Shown piece by piece: positions 1 through 13,800 of a stretch of 64,000 bases of DNA. The position numbers and the translations under genes are program-made. The notes under the pieces were generated by a model that did no database searches, was not told where the DNA came from, and saw only the letters and a list, made by a program, of their open reading frames with translations. The stretch lies in assembly GCA_000310025.1 (NCBI GenBank), contig FN649741.1, positions 707,058 through 771,057 on the forward strand, read 5' to 3'. Each line of letters begins with the position of its first letter. Positions within the stretch are counted from its first letter, which is position 1. The stretch comes from Ectocarpus siliculosus. Taxonomy: Eukaryota > Sar > Phaeophyceae > Ectocarpales > Ectocarpaceae.

Positions 1-3000
1 ACCCCCCCCCCCCCCCGCCCCCGCCTTTTTTTATCCATCCACCACTGGTGTTTTCCAGACCTGTTCCTATTTCACGCAGCAGCAGCAGTCCCGCCACCAA
101 GTGATTATTTAGGTGTATGGCCGCCAAGTGTCGCACAAAAAGTTTTTCGATATGATGTTATTTTATAGGAACCGACAACAAAGCAGTCAGTCATCGACGT
201 GTGGGGTTAACAACTCTTCACCGGTTTTACGTTTTAGTCTTGGCAATACAATGCCTTTTGAGTTCGTCTGTCTTGTCTGTCTTTAGTTCGAATCGAATCG
301 CGACTGCTGTCGGTAGCGGCCCCGCAAATAGTGCGGTGTAACGGCAAGAAAAGTTGCAGCAGTATACCGCGGGGACCCCGCACTATTCGGTTGAGGATCG
401 CCTGGGCTTAGGTGAAAGACGTCGCCAAAACATGCGCGAAGAGGTTGGCTGTGCCCGTAATATGTCGGTACCTCCCCACAGCTAGGGAGCCCGTTGCGTA
501 CTCCGTGTTTGGCGGTGCAACTTTGGGTTTTTAAACTGTTGGCGAGGTGTGCGATGTCCCCTTTCGCAGCACCATTGTGTAGTGCTGTAAGGCGTGACCT
601 TGGAACGGGTTGGCTGCTGCCGTGATGGCCTTGGACGTGAAGGGGCGGGTGTTTGTTTCCCGAAGGCGTTCGTGGTTCGACAGGCACACGAATCAGAAGG
701 AGGAAAGGGAGACTACTGTAGTGCGACGCCGCCGTGTTAAGCATCATCGTGATAGGCACTAGCAGTGCTCCGATTTCTGGAGGAGGATCCACGTATGCGC
801 TCGAGGGTGGAACTGAGCTATCATGTCGTGCCCGATCTGTTTAGCTGAGGGGGTTGGCAAACCCTGCCGTGAAGTAACGCTTGTTTTTGTAAGGTAACTG
901 TTTTGTACTTGTACTATTTTTTATGAGGGTTTCCGCTCGCCGCTCTTGGGCGTGACGTTTTTTTTTAGTGGTGCAGCAGCTGCTGACGACCGGGGGGAAA
1001 CGGCTTTCCTGTTTTTTTTTCCGCGCTGGAGTTTTTTTTTGGGCCCCTTTTCATTGATTTTTTTTTTAGTACTGCTTGGGCACCCCCCGGGGTGGGGGGG
1101 GGGGGGGGGGGTGCTCAACGCGAAGGTGTCCTTTGGCATCAACGTGCTGGTCTCACCGCCGTTTTTATGTCGCTGTTTCCTTTGCGATTTTTACATGTTT
1201 CAAGGGGCGGGGTCTAACTTTGTGGCTCACGTTCGTCTTTAAAGTGTCATCACAAGTTCTCGCTCTTGTGAAGAATTTTTGCTTCTTGTTGTCGCTGTTA
1301 TTTACGGAGGGCTTAATCCTCCTTCAACGGCATGTACATAGGTTTCGGAGGTAGGTTGAGCTGGTTTTTTTTTTTAGGCCGGATTTTAGGTGAGACGTTA
1401 TGGGGTAAAGGGTGTGTAATTCCGTACACGAGGCAGTATACGGGACGGGAGAATAGTCTACGAGTATTCCGCAACCTGCTTCTGGTGTCGAGCAACTGGG
1501 TTCGCAGTTGGCTGTTTGTGTTTGCAAGGAAGTTAAGTACGTGTCTGAGCGTAAGCAACCGCAGATGGGCACTATGTAAATAGATGAAGGAAGTGTAGGC
1601 ATTTCCTGCCATGCCATGTCGTGTGGCCTCCGTACTTCTTGATCAGTTTCCCTCGAGTTGTCGTCATCTTGAGTGGCACTTCCCACATAACTCTGTTTTT
1701 GTTGAGTCACTCACGGCATGTCGTTTTCGTGTGTGCGTTTTTCTTTGTTCAGACAATTTACGCGGGGATCATTTTGGTTCTTGAACCACACATTTCGGTG
1801 TCGGTTCCTTTGTTCACTTTGACTTGGGCTTCCACGTGACACGTGTGTGTGTGTCTGGCGTTTGTCTATGCTTTAGTGTCGAGGTAAATAGTCGTTTGGC
1901 ATGGAGGAGAGCATCGATCGGTGTGGAGTGATGTTGCTTTTGACGTTATCTTGAATATCAATGAATACATGCAAACAGACAGCAATCGTTCGACTTCTTG
2001 GTTGGCCTACGGTAGAGAGGGGCTCGGGCCTTGTCGGTGGCGTTCTGTGCAGCGAAAGGAAGAGCAGGTATTTTCTTTCAGCTATCCCTTTTGCCTTGCG
2101 AGCAGCTTCGTCAGTTGGCCGCCGCCGTAAAAAAATGTGTTATCTTTCTGTCGGCGGTTGGTGTGTTTCATGAAAGGGCCCCTGCCCGGTGATCGTGTGC
2201 TTTCTTTTCTTTCCACTTGGCGCAAAAAGCTCATCACCGAATGTCGGCGAAAAGCAAAACACCATGTGTTTATATCTCTCTGATTCAGCTATCTACCGTG
2301 CAGTGTGCCTTGTAGCCTGGAACGAGGCCATCGGAAAATAAGTGTACTTGTTGCCCATTGCAGGGTTCGCCCCCCCCCCGACCATCCATCCACCAATGCG
2401 AGTGAAACAAGAGAGGTGGGGGGGACATGTCAGTCTTTTGGACATTGACCGAAGAGCAAGCCATCATCCGTCTTCTTCTTTTTGGTTACACTCAGAGAAG
2501 CACCTTGAATTTTCTCCCATCATTTATTTATTTATTTTTCTCTTCATCGTAGTCTCTTCCATCAGCAGCCTATTGTAGTCTCCGTCCAAACTCCCCGTGT
2601 TTCAACACTCAAAGCATGCCTGGGTGTTGACATGTTTCTTATTCTTACAAATGCCGCAGGGCATTGTCGCACAACCAACCTTGTTCTTCACCTCTCCACT
2701 ACAAAACCACCAACCAAACCACCCCTTCCGAGCGTGTGTGCTCAGCCAATGAAAATAAATAGCACGTAGATACGAACAGACATTCTTAACGAAGCTAAGG
2801 AGAAAGCGGCAGAATATCGCCCCGAAAAACATGTTTATCTTGTCAAGGCATGATCTAATACCCGGTTTGACCCAATCGCTGGCAACAGCCATCACCCGCC
2901 ACATCTTCACACCAAAAATATGCACCTAGTCTACCCCTACCCGTACCCCCGGCCACCAACTACAACCATTCACCACTTGCCTATGCCCGCCCTTGATACA

Positions 3001-4081
3001 CTTACTACATTTTTGCTGCCGTGTAGTACGACACGTATAGTGCAACTAGTTCCTTTTTGGTGCCTCCCTGCCAGGAAAGGGGCCGCAGAGGACAATCATC
3101 AAGTAGATAGACCTATATCCTACACACAATGAGGTAAATAGAAAAATCAGAAAATCCCGCCCGGCGTTTGGCGTCGAGCGCTAGCTCCCGGGGGCAGACC
3201 GATACGTAATAAACCAGAAGCTAAGGGACAAACCACCCGTCCGTCCGGGTGGATGCTAGACTATTATACATGACCACGGAATACAAGAGGAATAGAATAA
3301 CACACGATGCTCCCAGTCCGAGCACCACATACAACAACGATTTGTGCCACAGCGCTAGAGTGCCTTGTCTGCTAGCATACATATTTTTATACCAGTTTTC
3401 GGTGTACGAACATCTCACACACGGGGTGGGGGGACACCAACCCTAACGTCTGCCCGTGCATGCATTTATTGATCACCAAACATCGACATAAAAAAATATA
3501 AAAAAACAGTAAACATCGCTACAGATGATAAAACTAGCACCGTACGCCAACCGGTACGCCATCCACGGTAGTATCACCAACAACATCAAGTTGACGTCAC
3601 AAACAATCATGACTGTACAGGCCTATCAACCATCAACCAGCATGAACATGAACATGAACATGGCCGGGCGTACAGAAGGTACGTACATATCCACCCGTGC
3701 GTCGGTATAATACGTGCTCGCGCCTAAATCAATCCTCCTGCAGCAGTCCATCTGTCAACACTCGCAGCCAGATGCAAAACTCCAAAATACCCCGGGGTCA
3801 TCGGAAGATTATCACCGTCTATAACGAACCAGGCAAAAGACGGTTCCACCGAAAAATTGTACATCGAACCACCAATTCTCATTTTCCAAACGCGTACGTA
3901 AAATAACACCGACCATACTTTTCGAGCCCGTCGAATAAATCCAGATCCTTTTTTTTTCTCCACGCTTTCGCCTCTTCGTCCACAGTAAGTAACAACAACA
4001 GACTTTTTTTTCAAATAAGAAACCAATGCACTGTACTCTTTTTTCCAGCGCAATCTCGCAGCTTAACCCCATGCATACCTA
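1..4081. other. Non-coding flank downstream of the heat shock factor gene
   Basis: I find no convincing exon here on either strand. The open frames are short, lack family resemblance and mostly lack an ATG. The stretch contains a C-rich run at the window start, an 18-base G run at 1094-1111, an ATTT repeat near 2525 and a small ATGAAC repeat at 3641-3662. The part next to 4082 probably carries the 3' untranslated region of the heat shock factor. Confidence 0.5.
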
Positions 4082-7000
4082 TCAGGCAAAGTCTACGGGG
4101 CCATAACTACCAGCGGCGCCACCGACGCTACAAGTACTGCGGGGGACAAGAAGATCCTCCACGCCGATGAACACCCCGGCGGCCTGTGCCTCCTTCAAGA
4201 AAGCGTCGCTGTTGTTCATACTTCTCCCGTCGCCACCGCCGCCGCCGCCGCCGCCGCCGCCGCTCTTGCTGTTGTCGGGAGGAGAAGAGGCCCTTACCCC
4301 CGAGTCCGTCGACGAAGCAGGCGAACTAGAAGGAGCACTGCCGCCGTCGTTAGGATCCCAGTTAGCCGCGAACAGGTCGATGAAGCCGAAGTCCTCCTGG
4401 TGGGGGGACGCATGAGACAGCTGGTGGTGAATCGGCACCCCGGAAGCAGGCGAGGGTTCGGGGGACCACGGGGCCCCCGCATCGCCAGGGATAGCGATGT
4501 TGGCGGCCCCCCACCCGAACTGCTCCAGGTGCGAGAGCGGCGAGGACTGGTGCGGGGAGTTCCACCCGTTGAGCGAGGCGCCCACGACCGCCGCAAGGGA
4601 GAGGTCCTGGTCGTGCTGCTGCATCGATGGAGACGCCTGGGTCGCCTTCGCCGCCGCCGCCTTCGCCGCCTTCGCCGCCGCCGCCTGGACGGTCGCTACG
4701 GCCTGCCCGACCGGCGAGTGGATGGACATCGGGGAGTGCCGGTTGATGATGGGGTCGCTGTGGCCGCCGCTCTCGTCGCAGTCGGTGTCGTGGAACAGGT
4801 AGGGGCTGCTGGGGTCGAAGGTCGTGTCGGACTGGCTCGGCGAGGACGACCCCGCGGAAGAGAAGGACAGCGAGGAGGCCAAGGAAGAGCTAACGGAGGA
4901 CGTCCGGTCGAGGCCGCCGAAATCGCCGACAGGAGAAAGCTCGTAGTCGGAGGGCGAGGTCATGGTGGTGGGGGTCAACACGTGGTGCAGGCCGGTGGGA
5001 GACCTCGCGGGCGAACCGGGCACCTGTTCCCGCCAGTGGTTGTTCATGTTGTCGGGCTGCCCCCAGCACAGCCGGTCGTCCTCGCTGTCGCCGCTCGAAA
5101 CCCGCTCGAGGCCCCCGGTGGTACTCTGGGTCGGCCATGTCTCGTCGTTGGAGCTCTCGTCGCCGCCGTTGCTGCTGCCGTCCTGAACGTACCTCGCGCC
5201 GCCCCCGGTGCCAGAGTCCACCCGCCGACGCAGGGCGCTGCGACGAGACCCCGCAGCCGCCGGCCCGAACTCTTCGTCGTCCGAGACCTCGTCGTCACCG
5301 TCATCGTCGTCGTCATCGTCGTCGTCGTTGGCGGTGGTGGCGTCGTCTTCGAGCTTCCGGCTGCGGCGGATCGGGCGGAGGTCGGCTTGCGCGGCCGCCC
5401 TCGTCCTACCCCGCCCGGACAGCTGAGAAGCAACGAAAGCATTCCCGCCGCCGCCGCCGCTGCCGCCGCTGCCGCCGCCGCCCTTGGCGCGGGCGAGGCG
5501 CTGCGCGGCTCTTGCCTCAACGGCGAGGTCCCGCTTCACCTTTTGGCGCCGGACCTTGGAGAGCAGGTGGCGCTGCCCCCTGCGGAAGCTGGGGTGGTGG
5601 AAGGCCCCCGCGTGCGCACCTTTCCGGCGCTTGAACTGGTAGAGGTTGAGCTGCCGCTGAAACGAGGTGAACTTGGAGTCTGCGTGGTGGGCGAGGGGGC
5701 AAGAAAGGGTAGGTAGCCGAGGGGCGGGGTAGGGGCGGCGGTTTAGCGGGGGCACCGGAAGGAGGGGGTAGGAAAAATGGATACCTTTCAACGGCTGTAA
5801 ACGGTGCGCTTTGGAGACCCTCTTCTATTCATAGGTACCACACACCGGCCGCCGACACCGCCACCGCCACTGCTTCTAGGTGTGTGTTAGTCTAAGAGCG
5901 GGGCACGCGAGACAAGCGAGACAAGCGTCGCGAGTGTGCTTGCAGTAGGGGGCGGAAGGTGCACATGGTAAATGGTTCGCGCGGGATTTAAAATTCTGAA
6001 GTGCTCTACACTGCACGCGCGGTAGTGGTGTACAGGGGTGCCGGCAAGGTTGGTTCGGGCAGAATAGGGTACGCTCTATGCGGGCGGTAGGTGCTTGTTG
6101 TCGACCGACATTTTATTAGGGTAACACGGGCAACCGTTAGTCGCCGTGAACAGGGTGCTCTGCGAAGACGCTTGCTTGTAGTAGTAGTCTAGAGGAGCGC
6201 GGATGTATTGCGTGACATTTGACGATTGTACATGCAGCAAAGGTTAAGGTTGTTCCAAGTAGCAATGTTGAACGGGAAATGAATCAGGGAAAAGTTAAAG
6301 TTGTCGACCGCGCATCATGTATGCAATGTACTACGGTACTCTGTATCACAGCTTTTTGTCCGTGCGCGAACCGACCACGAACGGCAGCAGAGAGGGTCGG
6401 CAAGCCCAGTCAGCCGCCGAAAGCATACAGCAACAGCGACTTGACAATCACTTTGCTCTGAAGAGAACGGGGTCCGGGAAAAAGCCATGGGCAGGATATA
6501 TACACTGCTGTAGAAAAGGACAAAGAAATCGTGTGGCGCCCAGCCGAGATTGCATTCATAATTTAACGGAAAACAGCAATAAGTAAGTTGCATCGGTTCC
6601 TCCGGGTCATTGATTTTTTCTCCTCATTCTTTAGTGCCAAATCACTATTTATTGTCCGACGTTAACTTCCAAGCACATAAAGTCCCCGCCAGGTCAGGGA
6701 GAGATGGAATCTGAAGGATGCACGTATAATATGTGCATAAGGCGACCGACCGGTTCGGTCATCGCGTCTACGACATATCTGCCATTCATGTCGAATACGC
6801 ACACACGCGCGCAACCACGCACCACCGGTTAGTGCGGTCGATGTTACAATACAATGTACAAACAAATACGGGCAAAGAAACATACACACACAAAACACAC
6901 ACGCAGCCAGCAGCATCAGCCACACACTCACGATTAAAGTACTTCTCCAACACCTCGCAGCTGAAACGTTGTATGTCCTTCACGCGAAACGCCAAGCCGT

Positions 7001-7220
7001 CAGGCAGCCACTCCACGATCTCGGAGTCCTCCTCTTCCACGAGCGTGAACAGCTTCTGGGCGAACAGCTGAGGGCCACCGCGGGCACCCACCCTGCGAGT
7101 GGGACTGAATGCCGTGCCGCCGCCACCCCCTGTGCTCGAGAGCTCCTCGTGCTGCGCCTGATGCTGCTTCATGCTTGGTGCTTCTTCCGCATCCTGGAAC
7201 TTAACGGGCGTCGGGCGCAT
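4082..7220 (-). CDS. Heat shock transcription factor (HSF-type DNA-binding protein)
   Basis: Two exons: 7220-6932 and 5679-4082, with a 1252-base GT-AG intron in phase 1; about 628 residues. Exon 1 gives the first half of the HSF winged-helix domain (PQLFAQKLFTLVEEEDSEIV, then the tryptophan of EWLPDG, ending EKYFN). Exon 2 continues HSKFTSFQRQLNLYQFKRRK, the recognition helix and wing. The splice falls exactly where HSF families read YF(K/N)HxxF, which confirms the junction. The domain spans about residues 50-140. Afterwards comes a basic stretch, then low-complexity Gly, Asp (nine in a row), Ser and Ala segments and a short C-terminal part with FIGVEDLL. I see no clear HR-A/B leucine-heptad trimerisation region. 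The start is the first ATG in the open frame at 7220; the frame stays open upstream to about 7397 without another ATG. It should be a nuclear activator of stress genes. Confidence 0.88.
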
Positions 7221-10200
7221 GGTGTTTGACGATGACGGTGGCGCGAGCCGCGCAGTTGCGGAGAAAATTGGCAACGCACTACCTAGGAGAGAGTTGGTGC
7301 CAAGGAGCACGTCGTCGGAATGAAGGGTTGGGACAGACAGACGTATGCTGCTCGAGAGGGGTACCAGCGACGGGCAAGACAGCGGGACCAAAAACAAGTA
7401 CTACAATGGGGCGTCATTCGGCGAAGTGATGTAGAAGAAAGAGGTCTCCCGCCCTCATTTCCAACCTACAGCAACAGGTTTACGGCTTCACAGATTATTT
7501 GTTTGTGCGGAGTGCGGGTTGCGCACCATCACGCACATGTTTACTGAGGTAGGCTCCTGTTTTCAGGAACGACAGGAAAACGGTAGAAAAAACTCCGAAA
7601 ATGCCGGTGGTCCGCGCAGAAAATAGTGAAAGTTACGTCAGTTTCTGTGAGCTTATGAGACACACACACGGAGCGACACGCAGCGATATCGAAGTTCACC
7701 GCGAAGACACCGACAGAGATCAGCGAAGCACTTGTATGTCTTGAGACCGCAGCGCTCACTTTTTCTGCTCTATGTCGCTGACATCTACGCCACGTGTCTG
7801 TTTGTGTACTGTGCTGCTGTAGTTGTGTTGTTGTTGTTATTGTTGTTGTTGTTGTCTTTTCAAAATAAACAAAGGAACTGTTTCTTCGCAGCTGTCGGTC
7901 GGTGTATTTATTTGCTGAATGAAGAACTCAACCCACTGCTGTATTATACACCATCACCAGCAAGCTCGGTGGTGGCTGGTGCATCACGTCCCAACCGTTG
8001 TATGTGCATGCAGGCAGTGCCCTATTATTTGCTGCTAGCGAGGGAATCAGCGATCTGTTGAATCTCTTGTGCATCGTATGTAGACACGTTTGTGTTCGAC
8101 TCGTCGTGTTGGTTGTTGTGCGCATGCATGCATGCATGTGAGCGCAGGAAAGATGTGAAACTGCGCGGCTCATAGGCCACGAGTGAGAGTCCTCCCATCC
8201 AGCATTCCCCTGTAGTCATGACTGACTCTACTTCAGCCCCCTCAGTTGGCCACGCATGCATCGTGCCATCATTCACAAACAAACGTGCCGCGTGTGTGTG
8301 TGCTTTATTTAGCTACAAGTAGGGTGCTTTTTTATGTGTGTGTGTTCGCTTGCTTGCAGAATTATTTCTTTGGCCTTGCGTCTACCACCTTCTTCTTCGA
8401 TGTAAACCCTTGGTTTTTCCTGTCGCCTCGATACTCCTTGCTGTACATAGATGTTGTTGACACCCCCACCGTGAGACCAGCAAGCTACAACAACAACAAC
8501 AGCCTCTGTTGTTCGGTCCTCCTGCCTATCAAACCAATGAAGTAGTAGCGCAGACAGAGACGCGCGAAGGCGCTCCCATTACCTGCTGTTGTTGTTGTTC
8601 CTCCACAGACAGCTATTATTATTATTATTATTATAGCTGCAGGGATGGATCATCATCCTCTACGCGAATGCATGCATACTGCATACTTGGTATATATATA
8701 TTCTATGTACACCTGATGATATGCCATGACGTGGATCACATGAAACCTGATGATGCATAGGCATTTATTATTCCTTAATGCATAGGCATTGCTGCTGCTG
8801 TAGACGCGCTGCAAGTAACAACTGCTGTGAATCTTCTTCTTGCTTGCTGGTGAAAAAAATATTCATCAGTTTCTTCTCCTCCTCCTGCTTTGACCTTCTC
8901 GGTTGGTGAAAACATACATACCAATCCATGACCAACCGCGTAGTAGATAGTCGCCGCATCGAGTTCTTACATACACACACCTGGTGCTGCATCATCTACA
9001 GCAACGACACTACAGTACATACTAATCGCTTCACTGTCTTACTTACATCATGAAGGAACAGAGACAACGTCATGCAACAACAACAGCACATCAGTCCAGG
9101 TTTCTTATTTTCGAGGAGTTTTTTTGCCGGGGGGCATGAGGCTGTTCAGAAGGAGAGAAGTTGGTGAGAGGCTCTCACCAAGAGTTGGTGAGAGGCTCTC
9201 ACCAAGCTCTCACCAACTAACTCCTCTCGCCAACTCTTCTCCTCCTGATGATGAGCACTCTCGAGACGTGAGAGGACATCGCTCGCCGTACGGTTCCGTC
9301 CGACGGAGTAACACCATATATATATATATGTATAATATTATATATGTACCACCATCTAGACTGCTGTTATTATATTATTGTTATTGCCGAGGAGGGAGGC
9401 AGACTACTTTGTACCCAACATACACGTTGCAATCAATCAGGTTGGTTGGCTGTGCAACCAACGGTTGGGAAAAAAGTATTCCATCGGTTCAGGGAAGGTC
9501 TCGAGCTCTCGAGTTTAGCAAACAAACGCGGTAGGTATCGTTTGAGCTGTTCGTTCTGGACCGAAAAGAGATTCGACAGCTCTATTTGATATTTTATACT
9601 TTACGGTATCTGAGGATGGGTCCGGCGGCTGTCTGTGCGCTCACTGGCTACAGCAGTAGTAGTAGTAAATAGCAGCCTGTTGCGCTCCCACCCACCCACT
9701 GTGTATGTATGTGCAGCAGCAGCAGCAGCATAAATACATACATGTAGTTCATGAGCCAAAATCGCTACTACGCCCAGCCGGCGTGCTTGAGCTTGCTACC
9801 CGATGGCTGCTGCCGCTCCAAAGCTCCCCTTCCTTGCAAGTCATACCTATCACAGATTGTAACCCCGTGGGTCTTCGAGGCTGTATGTACGCCGTTCAGA
9901 CGTTCAGATAGATATTTTTCGGCGTACCGCGTATAATACCGCAACAAATAGTCTTATGAGTGACATCATAAAAATGTACGTCGTTACTATTTGTATACAT
10001 ACATACCTTTGTGGTGGGTTTCTTCCAAGAGCTTTCATGATGAACGCAGACCGGGGCGGGTGGAGTTGGATGAGAACGCATGCGATCCCAACCTTGGGAG
10101 TACGTGTCATGTGGTCTCCAAGAAAAAAAAAAAATGCCGAAATCAAACCAACCGAGGAGACTGCTGTGTGTGTGTGTGTGTATTTATTTTTTTTCCCAAC

Positions 10201-10820
10201 CGCCGTTTTGTACTCGTACATACGGCAAAACCATGTTTGTTGTGCTGCTGCTTTTTGGTCAGGTCGCGGCACATGTGAGTGATTGCATCTCGTTCGTATA
10301 CAGTTTTCAAGAACATCAAATGCGCTATTGTACAGCAGCAGTTGTACATGATAGATCATTTTCCTACGAAGAACGAACACGGTGGGGACGCAAGTGAGAT
10401 AGAGAGAGAGGAGGAGATCGGAGAGTCGAAAACGTGTTGTAGTTTCGTCGGCGCATGCGGCGAGATCTCCCGTTTGGTGCGCTTTTCTTAATTAAGGAAT
10501 AATAGAGATGGTTTCGTTGTGTCATATTAAGAAAAAAAAAAACACACACACACACACACACACAGAAAGCGGTCGATGCTAATAATAAAAACACACACAG
10601 AAAGACTACCCATTCGAGATATACCCACAGTCGAACGGGATTTGGTGGATGGAGTCTTTTCAGACTCCTTAATATTAATATGACATTTCGAAATTTCGAA
10701 ATTGGAAGGTAAAAATTCTTCTTGACGTTTCATGTTGGCCTCCCGACGTTTGTGGAAACCCTATCATTCAAAAACACATGTTTTTCCGCCCTGTGGCGGG
10801 AGCACACATGTAAGTGCGGT
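7221..10820. other. Divergent intergenic region between HSF and the synthase-kinase gene
   Basis: About 3.6 kb separates two genes pointing away from each other, so both promoters should lie here. No exon is recognisable. It contains simple repeats: GCAT at 8121-8138, TAT at 8613-8634, TA around 9316-9330, CAG at 9715-9730, and AC at 10543-10563. A single GAAnnTTC half-site pair lies at 10690-10697, about 125 bases before the plus-strand start codon; one such pair is expected by chance, so it is not claimed as a heat shock element. Confidence 0.5.
9161..9216. repeat. Tandem pair of 21-base palindromes
   Basis: The 21-base unit TTGGTGAGAG-G-CTCTCACCAA is a perfect inverted repeat around one central G. 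It occurs at 9161-9181 and again at 9185-9205, separated by GAG. A further half-unit (CTCTCACCAA) follows at about 9207-9216. Single strands could form one or two stable hairpins. Confidence 0.85.
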
Positions 10821-13800
10821 ATGCCCGGCTTCCCTCTGGCAGTGTTACTCAGCTTCGCAGTGCTCAGCTGTCAAATAGTGGAGGGCTTTGTGCCACGGCG
10901 CGTATCCATACCGTCATCCCGTACGCGCAGCGCAACGGGGACAGCACACCCGATCATGGCCGAGAGGAGCGGCAGCAGCATCAGCAGCAGCAGCAGCAGC
11001 AGCAGCAGTCCCCAGGGGCGGAGCGGCAGCACAGCAATAGCGTCGAGGAGGAGCGACGACAGCCTGCCTCGCCCTGGCATCCTCATCGTCGGGTTCGGGG
11101 GCGGGAATGGTGTCACCGTGGCCGCCGGCGTGCTCGCGAACCAGAAGAAAATCTCCTGGGAGGGGCCCACCGGCCGCAACTCTCCCAACTACCTCGGCTG
11201 CATCACGCAGCTCCCGAGCAAAGGCGGCAGCGGAGGCTACCGCGAGCGCTACGCCCTCGCCGATGCCAACAACGCGGCCATCGGAGGCTGGGACATCCGC
11301 CCCACCCCTCTCGGCGAGGCCCTCTACAACGCCCGCATCCTCGACTTCGACCTCGTCCGGCAGGTGCGCGAGGAGATGGACACCCTCAGGCTGCTCCCGG
11401 GCGTTTGGGACCCGGACTTCATCGGCGAGTCGCAGCATGAATCGGCCACGAACGTCGTCGGGGACGGAGAGAGCCAGCAGAGCCGCCTGGAGCGCCTCCG
11501 CATTGACATCCGAGAGTTTCGGGAGGCCGAGGGCGTGACGGGGCACGTGACGGTCATCTGGAGCGCGAGCGTGGAGCGGCCCAGCGAGCGGGAATTCCAG
11601 GAGCCTAGCCAGGTAGTACAACGTCAACTCGAACTCTCGTAGTCTACATTAGCCCATGCTGCGGTAGAATACACATGAGCGTGGAATGCATACATACATC
11701 ACCATGAACACCTGTAGCCGGGGGCTGCCGTTGGGTTTCTTTACAGCAGTCAAACTATCTTATGAGGGCTAACAGGATTGTTTTGTGTCACTGCTGTAGC
11801 TGTTTTCGGAACCGAGCCCCCCCGCGTGTGCAACATCTGGTGTCCTGTTGCAGTCGACTGCTGTGTTCAACATGTGCAAAGTAACACCTTTTGATGCAGT
11901 TGTAGCGTCGTGAGAGCTGAGCCTTCTTGCAGACGCTGGAGGTCGTGCACTGTTGATGGGGTTATACAGCGCCAATCCTCCTGCTCCTGCTGCAGTATAC
12001 CAACCACTTCAATTTCGCCTTCTGACCTGTGGGCTGCTTGGAAGCCATCAATTGCCAGCATGAGTAAGTACCGATCAGGTCGTGGCCATACCTCGGTGCT
12101 TCTTATCTACCTCGCGCCCGCTTCTTCGGACGTAGCGATCTGTTTTTGCGAAAAGTGCCGGCCCACGCATAAGAAGCACCTGTTTCAAGCAAGACTCAAA
12201 GCCTCGCTGTGTCTCACCGTGTGAGCTACCGCGTAGCATATTTTCGTACATATGGTGCCCCTTTGGCTGAGCTTATATTTCGTATTTAAATTAGCGCCGT
12301 TTCTTCTTGTGTCCTAAGAAAAAGAAACTTGAGCCCGAGCTCCTCGTGCGGAGGCATGTTCCTTACGAGCTGGCCGGCACCGCTTTGCTTGTTTCCCCTT
12401 GCGTTTCTTCTCCCACGTCCAGCTACTAGAGGCAATCGCTGCAGACGACAAGGAGGTGTCTCCTTCCATTCTGTACGCGGCTGCAGCCGTACTCGAGGGA
12501 TGCTCCTTCGTCAACGGTGGCTCGCAGAACACCATGTGCGGGGCGCTCCTGAAGTTGGCCGAGGTGTGGTGATCATGTTCCTGTTTTGCGTCATGTTTCT
12601 GCGGCGTGGGAGTGCGCGAGCCGTAGTGCGTTTCGTTGTAATCTGCGTGGTGGTCTTACCCGAGAAGGTTTTGGTGACACAGCAGTATGGCATGTACGTG
12701 AGGCAGTACGTATAGCACGGTGGATTTCGTTTCCGCATGGCAACGAGGATCACGTTGACGTGATGATGATGAATGGCATGCGTGCTATGATAGCCCCTTT
12801 TTTCGTGACACGAAAAGGTTGACCGTCATGCGCGTACACAGCAGTAGTACCTGATCAAGGTGGGGGTGTACGACATTCTGCCTCTTTTTCGGCACTGCTT
12901 GCTTCTTGGTGAAAGGCGCTTTGCTCTGCCCACTTTGCGCCGCTACTCCTTGTAAGCTGCTGTACCCAGTAGCCCAGCATCCACTCGCCATTCGCATGCA
13001 TGACCGCTGGGCGTCAAGCCATTCACATGCATGACTGCAGGACATGAAACATCCGGTGCAAAGGGGTCACACATGAGGTGTCACGGCGCGAGGTTTGCAC
13101 CTTTTACCCACCCAAGGCATAAAGGGGTACGGTAAGCTACACGATAGCTGTTGTTGTCGTGGGATAAAGACATTACTCCACGTACTCTTCTGCAGACATT
13201 ACATCAGTCGATACAACTGGTCGTCTCCCCTGTTGTCGTGTACCTGACTGGCCGGAAACTCGTTGTTTGTGCCTGATGTCCCCAACCCGCCGTGTTCACT
13301 TCCCGCTCCCGCTCCTCCCAGGACAACGCGTGCTATATGCTCGGCACCGACTTCAAGGCCGGGCAGACCAAGTTCAAGACCGCTGCGGTGGAGTATATCC
13401 GCTCCCTCGGCATGTGCCCCAAGGTGAGATGGGTGTCGTCGTCGATGTGTGCAGCTAGGTAGCGGTATGTGCGTCTTGCCCAAGGTGTTACGAAAACCGT
13501 TTTGGTGCTTTTTGCCCAGACCTGCAGTCTAGGTTGCAGGCGTCTCTGCTTGCCTTGGTGCTGCATCTTGTCCGAGAGACTGGGCTGCCGTGGTGCATCG
13601 ATTACGAAGGAACGAGAAAAGAGAATACGTTGCCCTAAGTCAAACTGTCATCTCTGCCCGTGACGGTGTTCATATATCGTGGAAGCAAGAGCAGGGTGCG
13701 CCGGAGGCGCCCCACCCATGGGAGTACCTCACCACGCACAGGCGTTTTTTCGCTCGGTGGTTCTACAGTACGTGACAAGTCTGACTGAACAAACACCGAG

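Noticed and set aside
283-792. A 169-codon minus-strand frame near the window start
   Set aside because: No ATG start, no domain, no supported splice partners.
4400-5716. A 438-codon open frame on the plus strand
   Set aside because: It is the antisense shadow of the GC-rich second exon of the heat shock factor; its translation is Arg/Val/Gly-biased and has no domain.
10690-10697. GAAnnTTC as a heat shock element before the fusion gene
   Set aside because: A single six-base-defined pair occurs by chance about every 4 kb, and no third unit is present.
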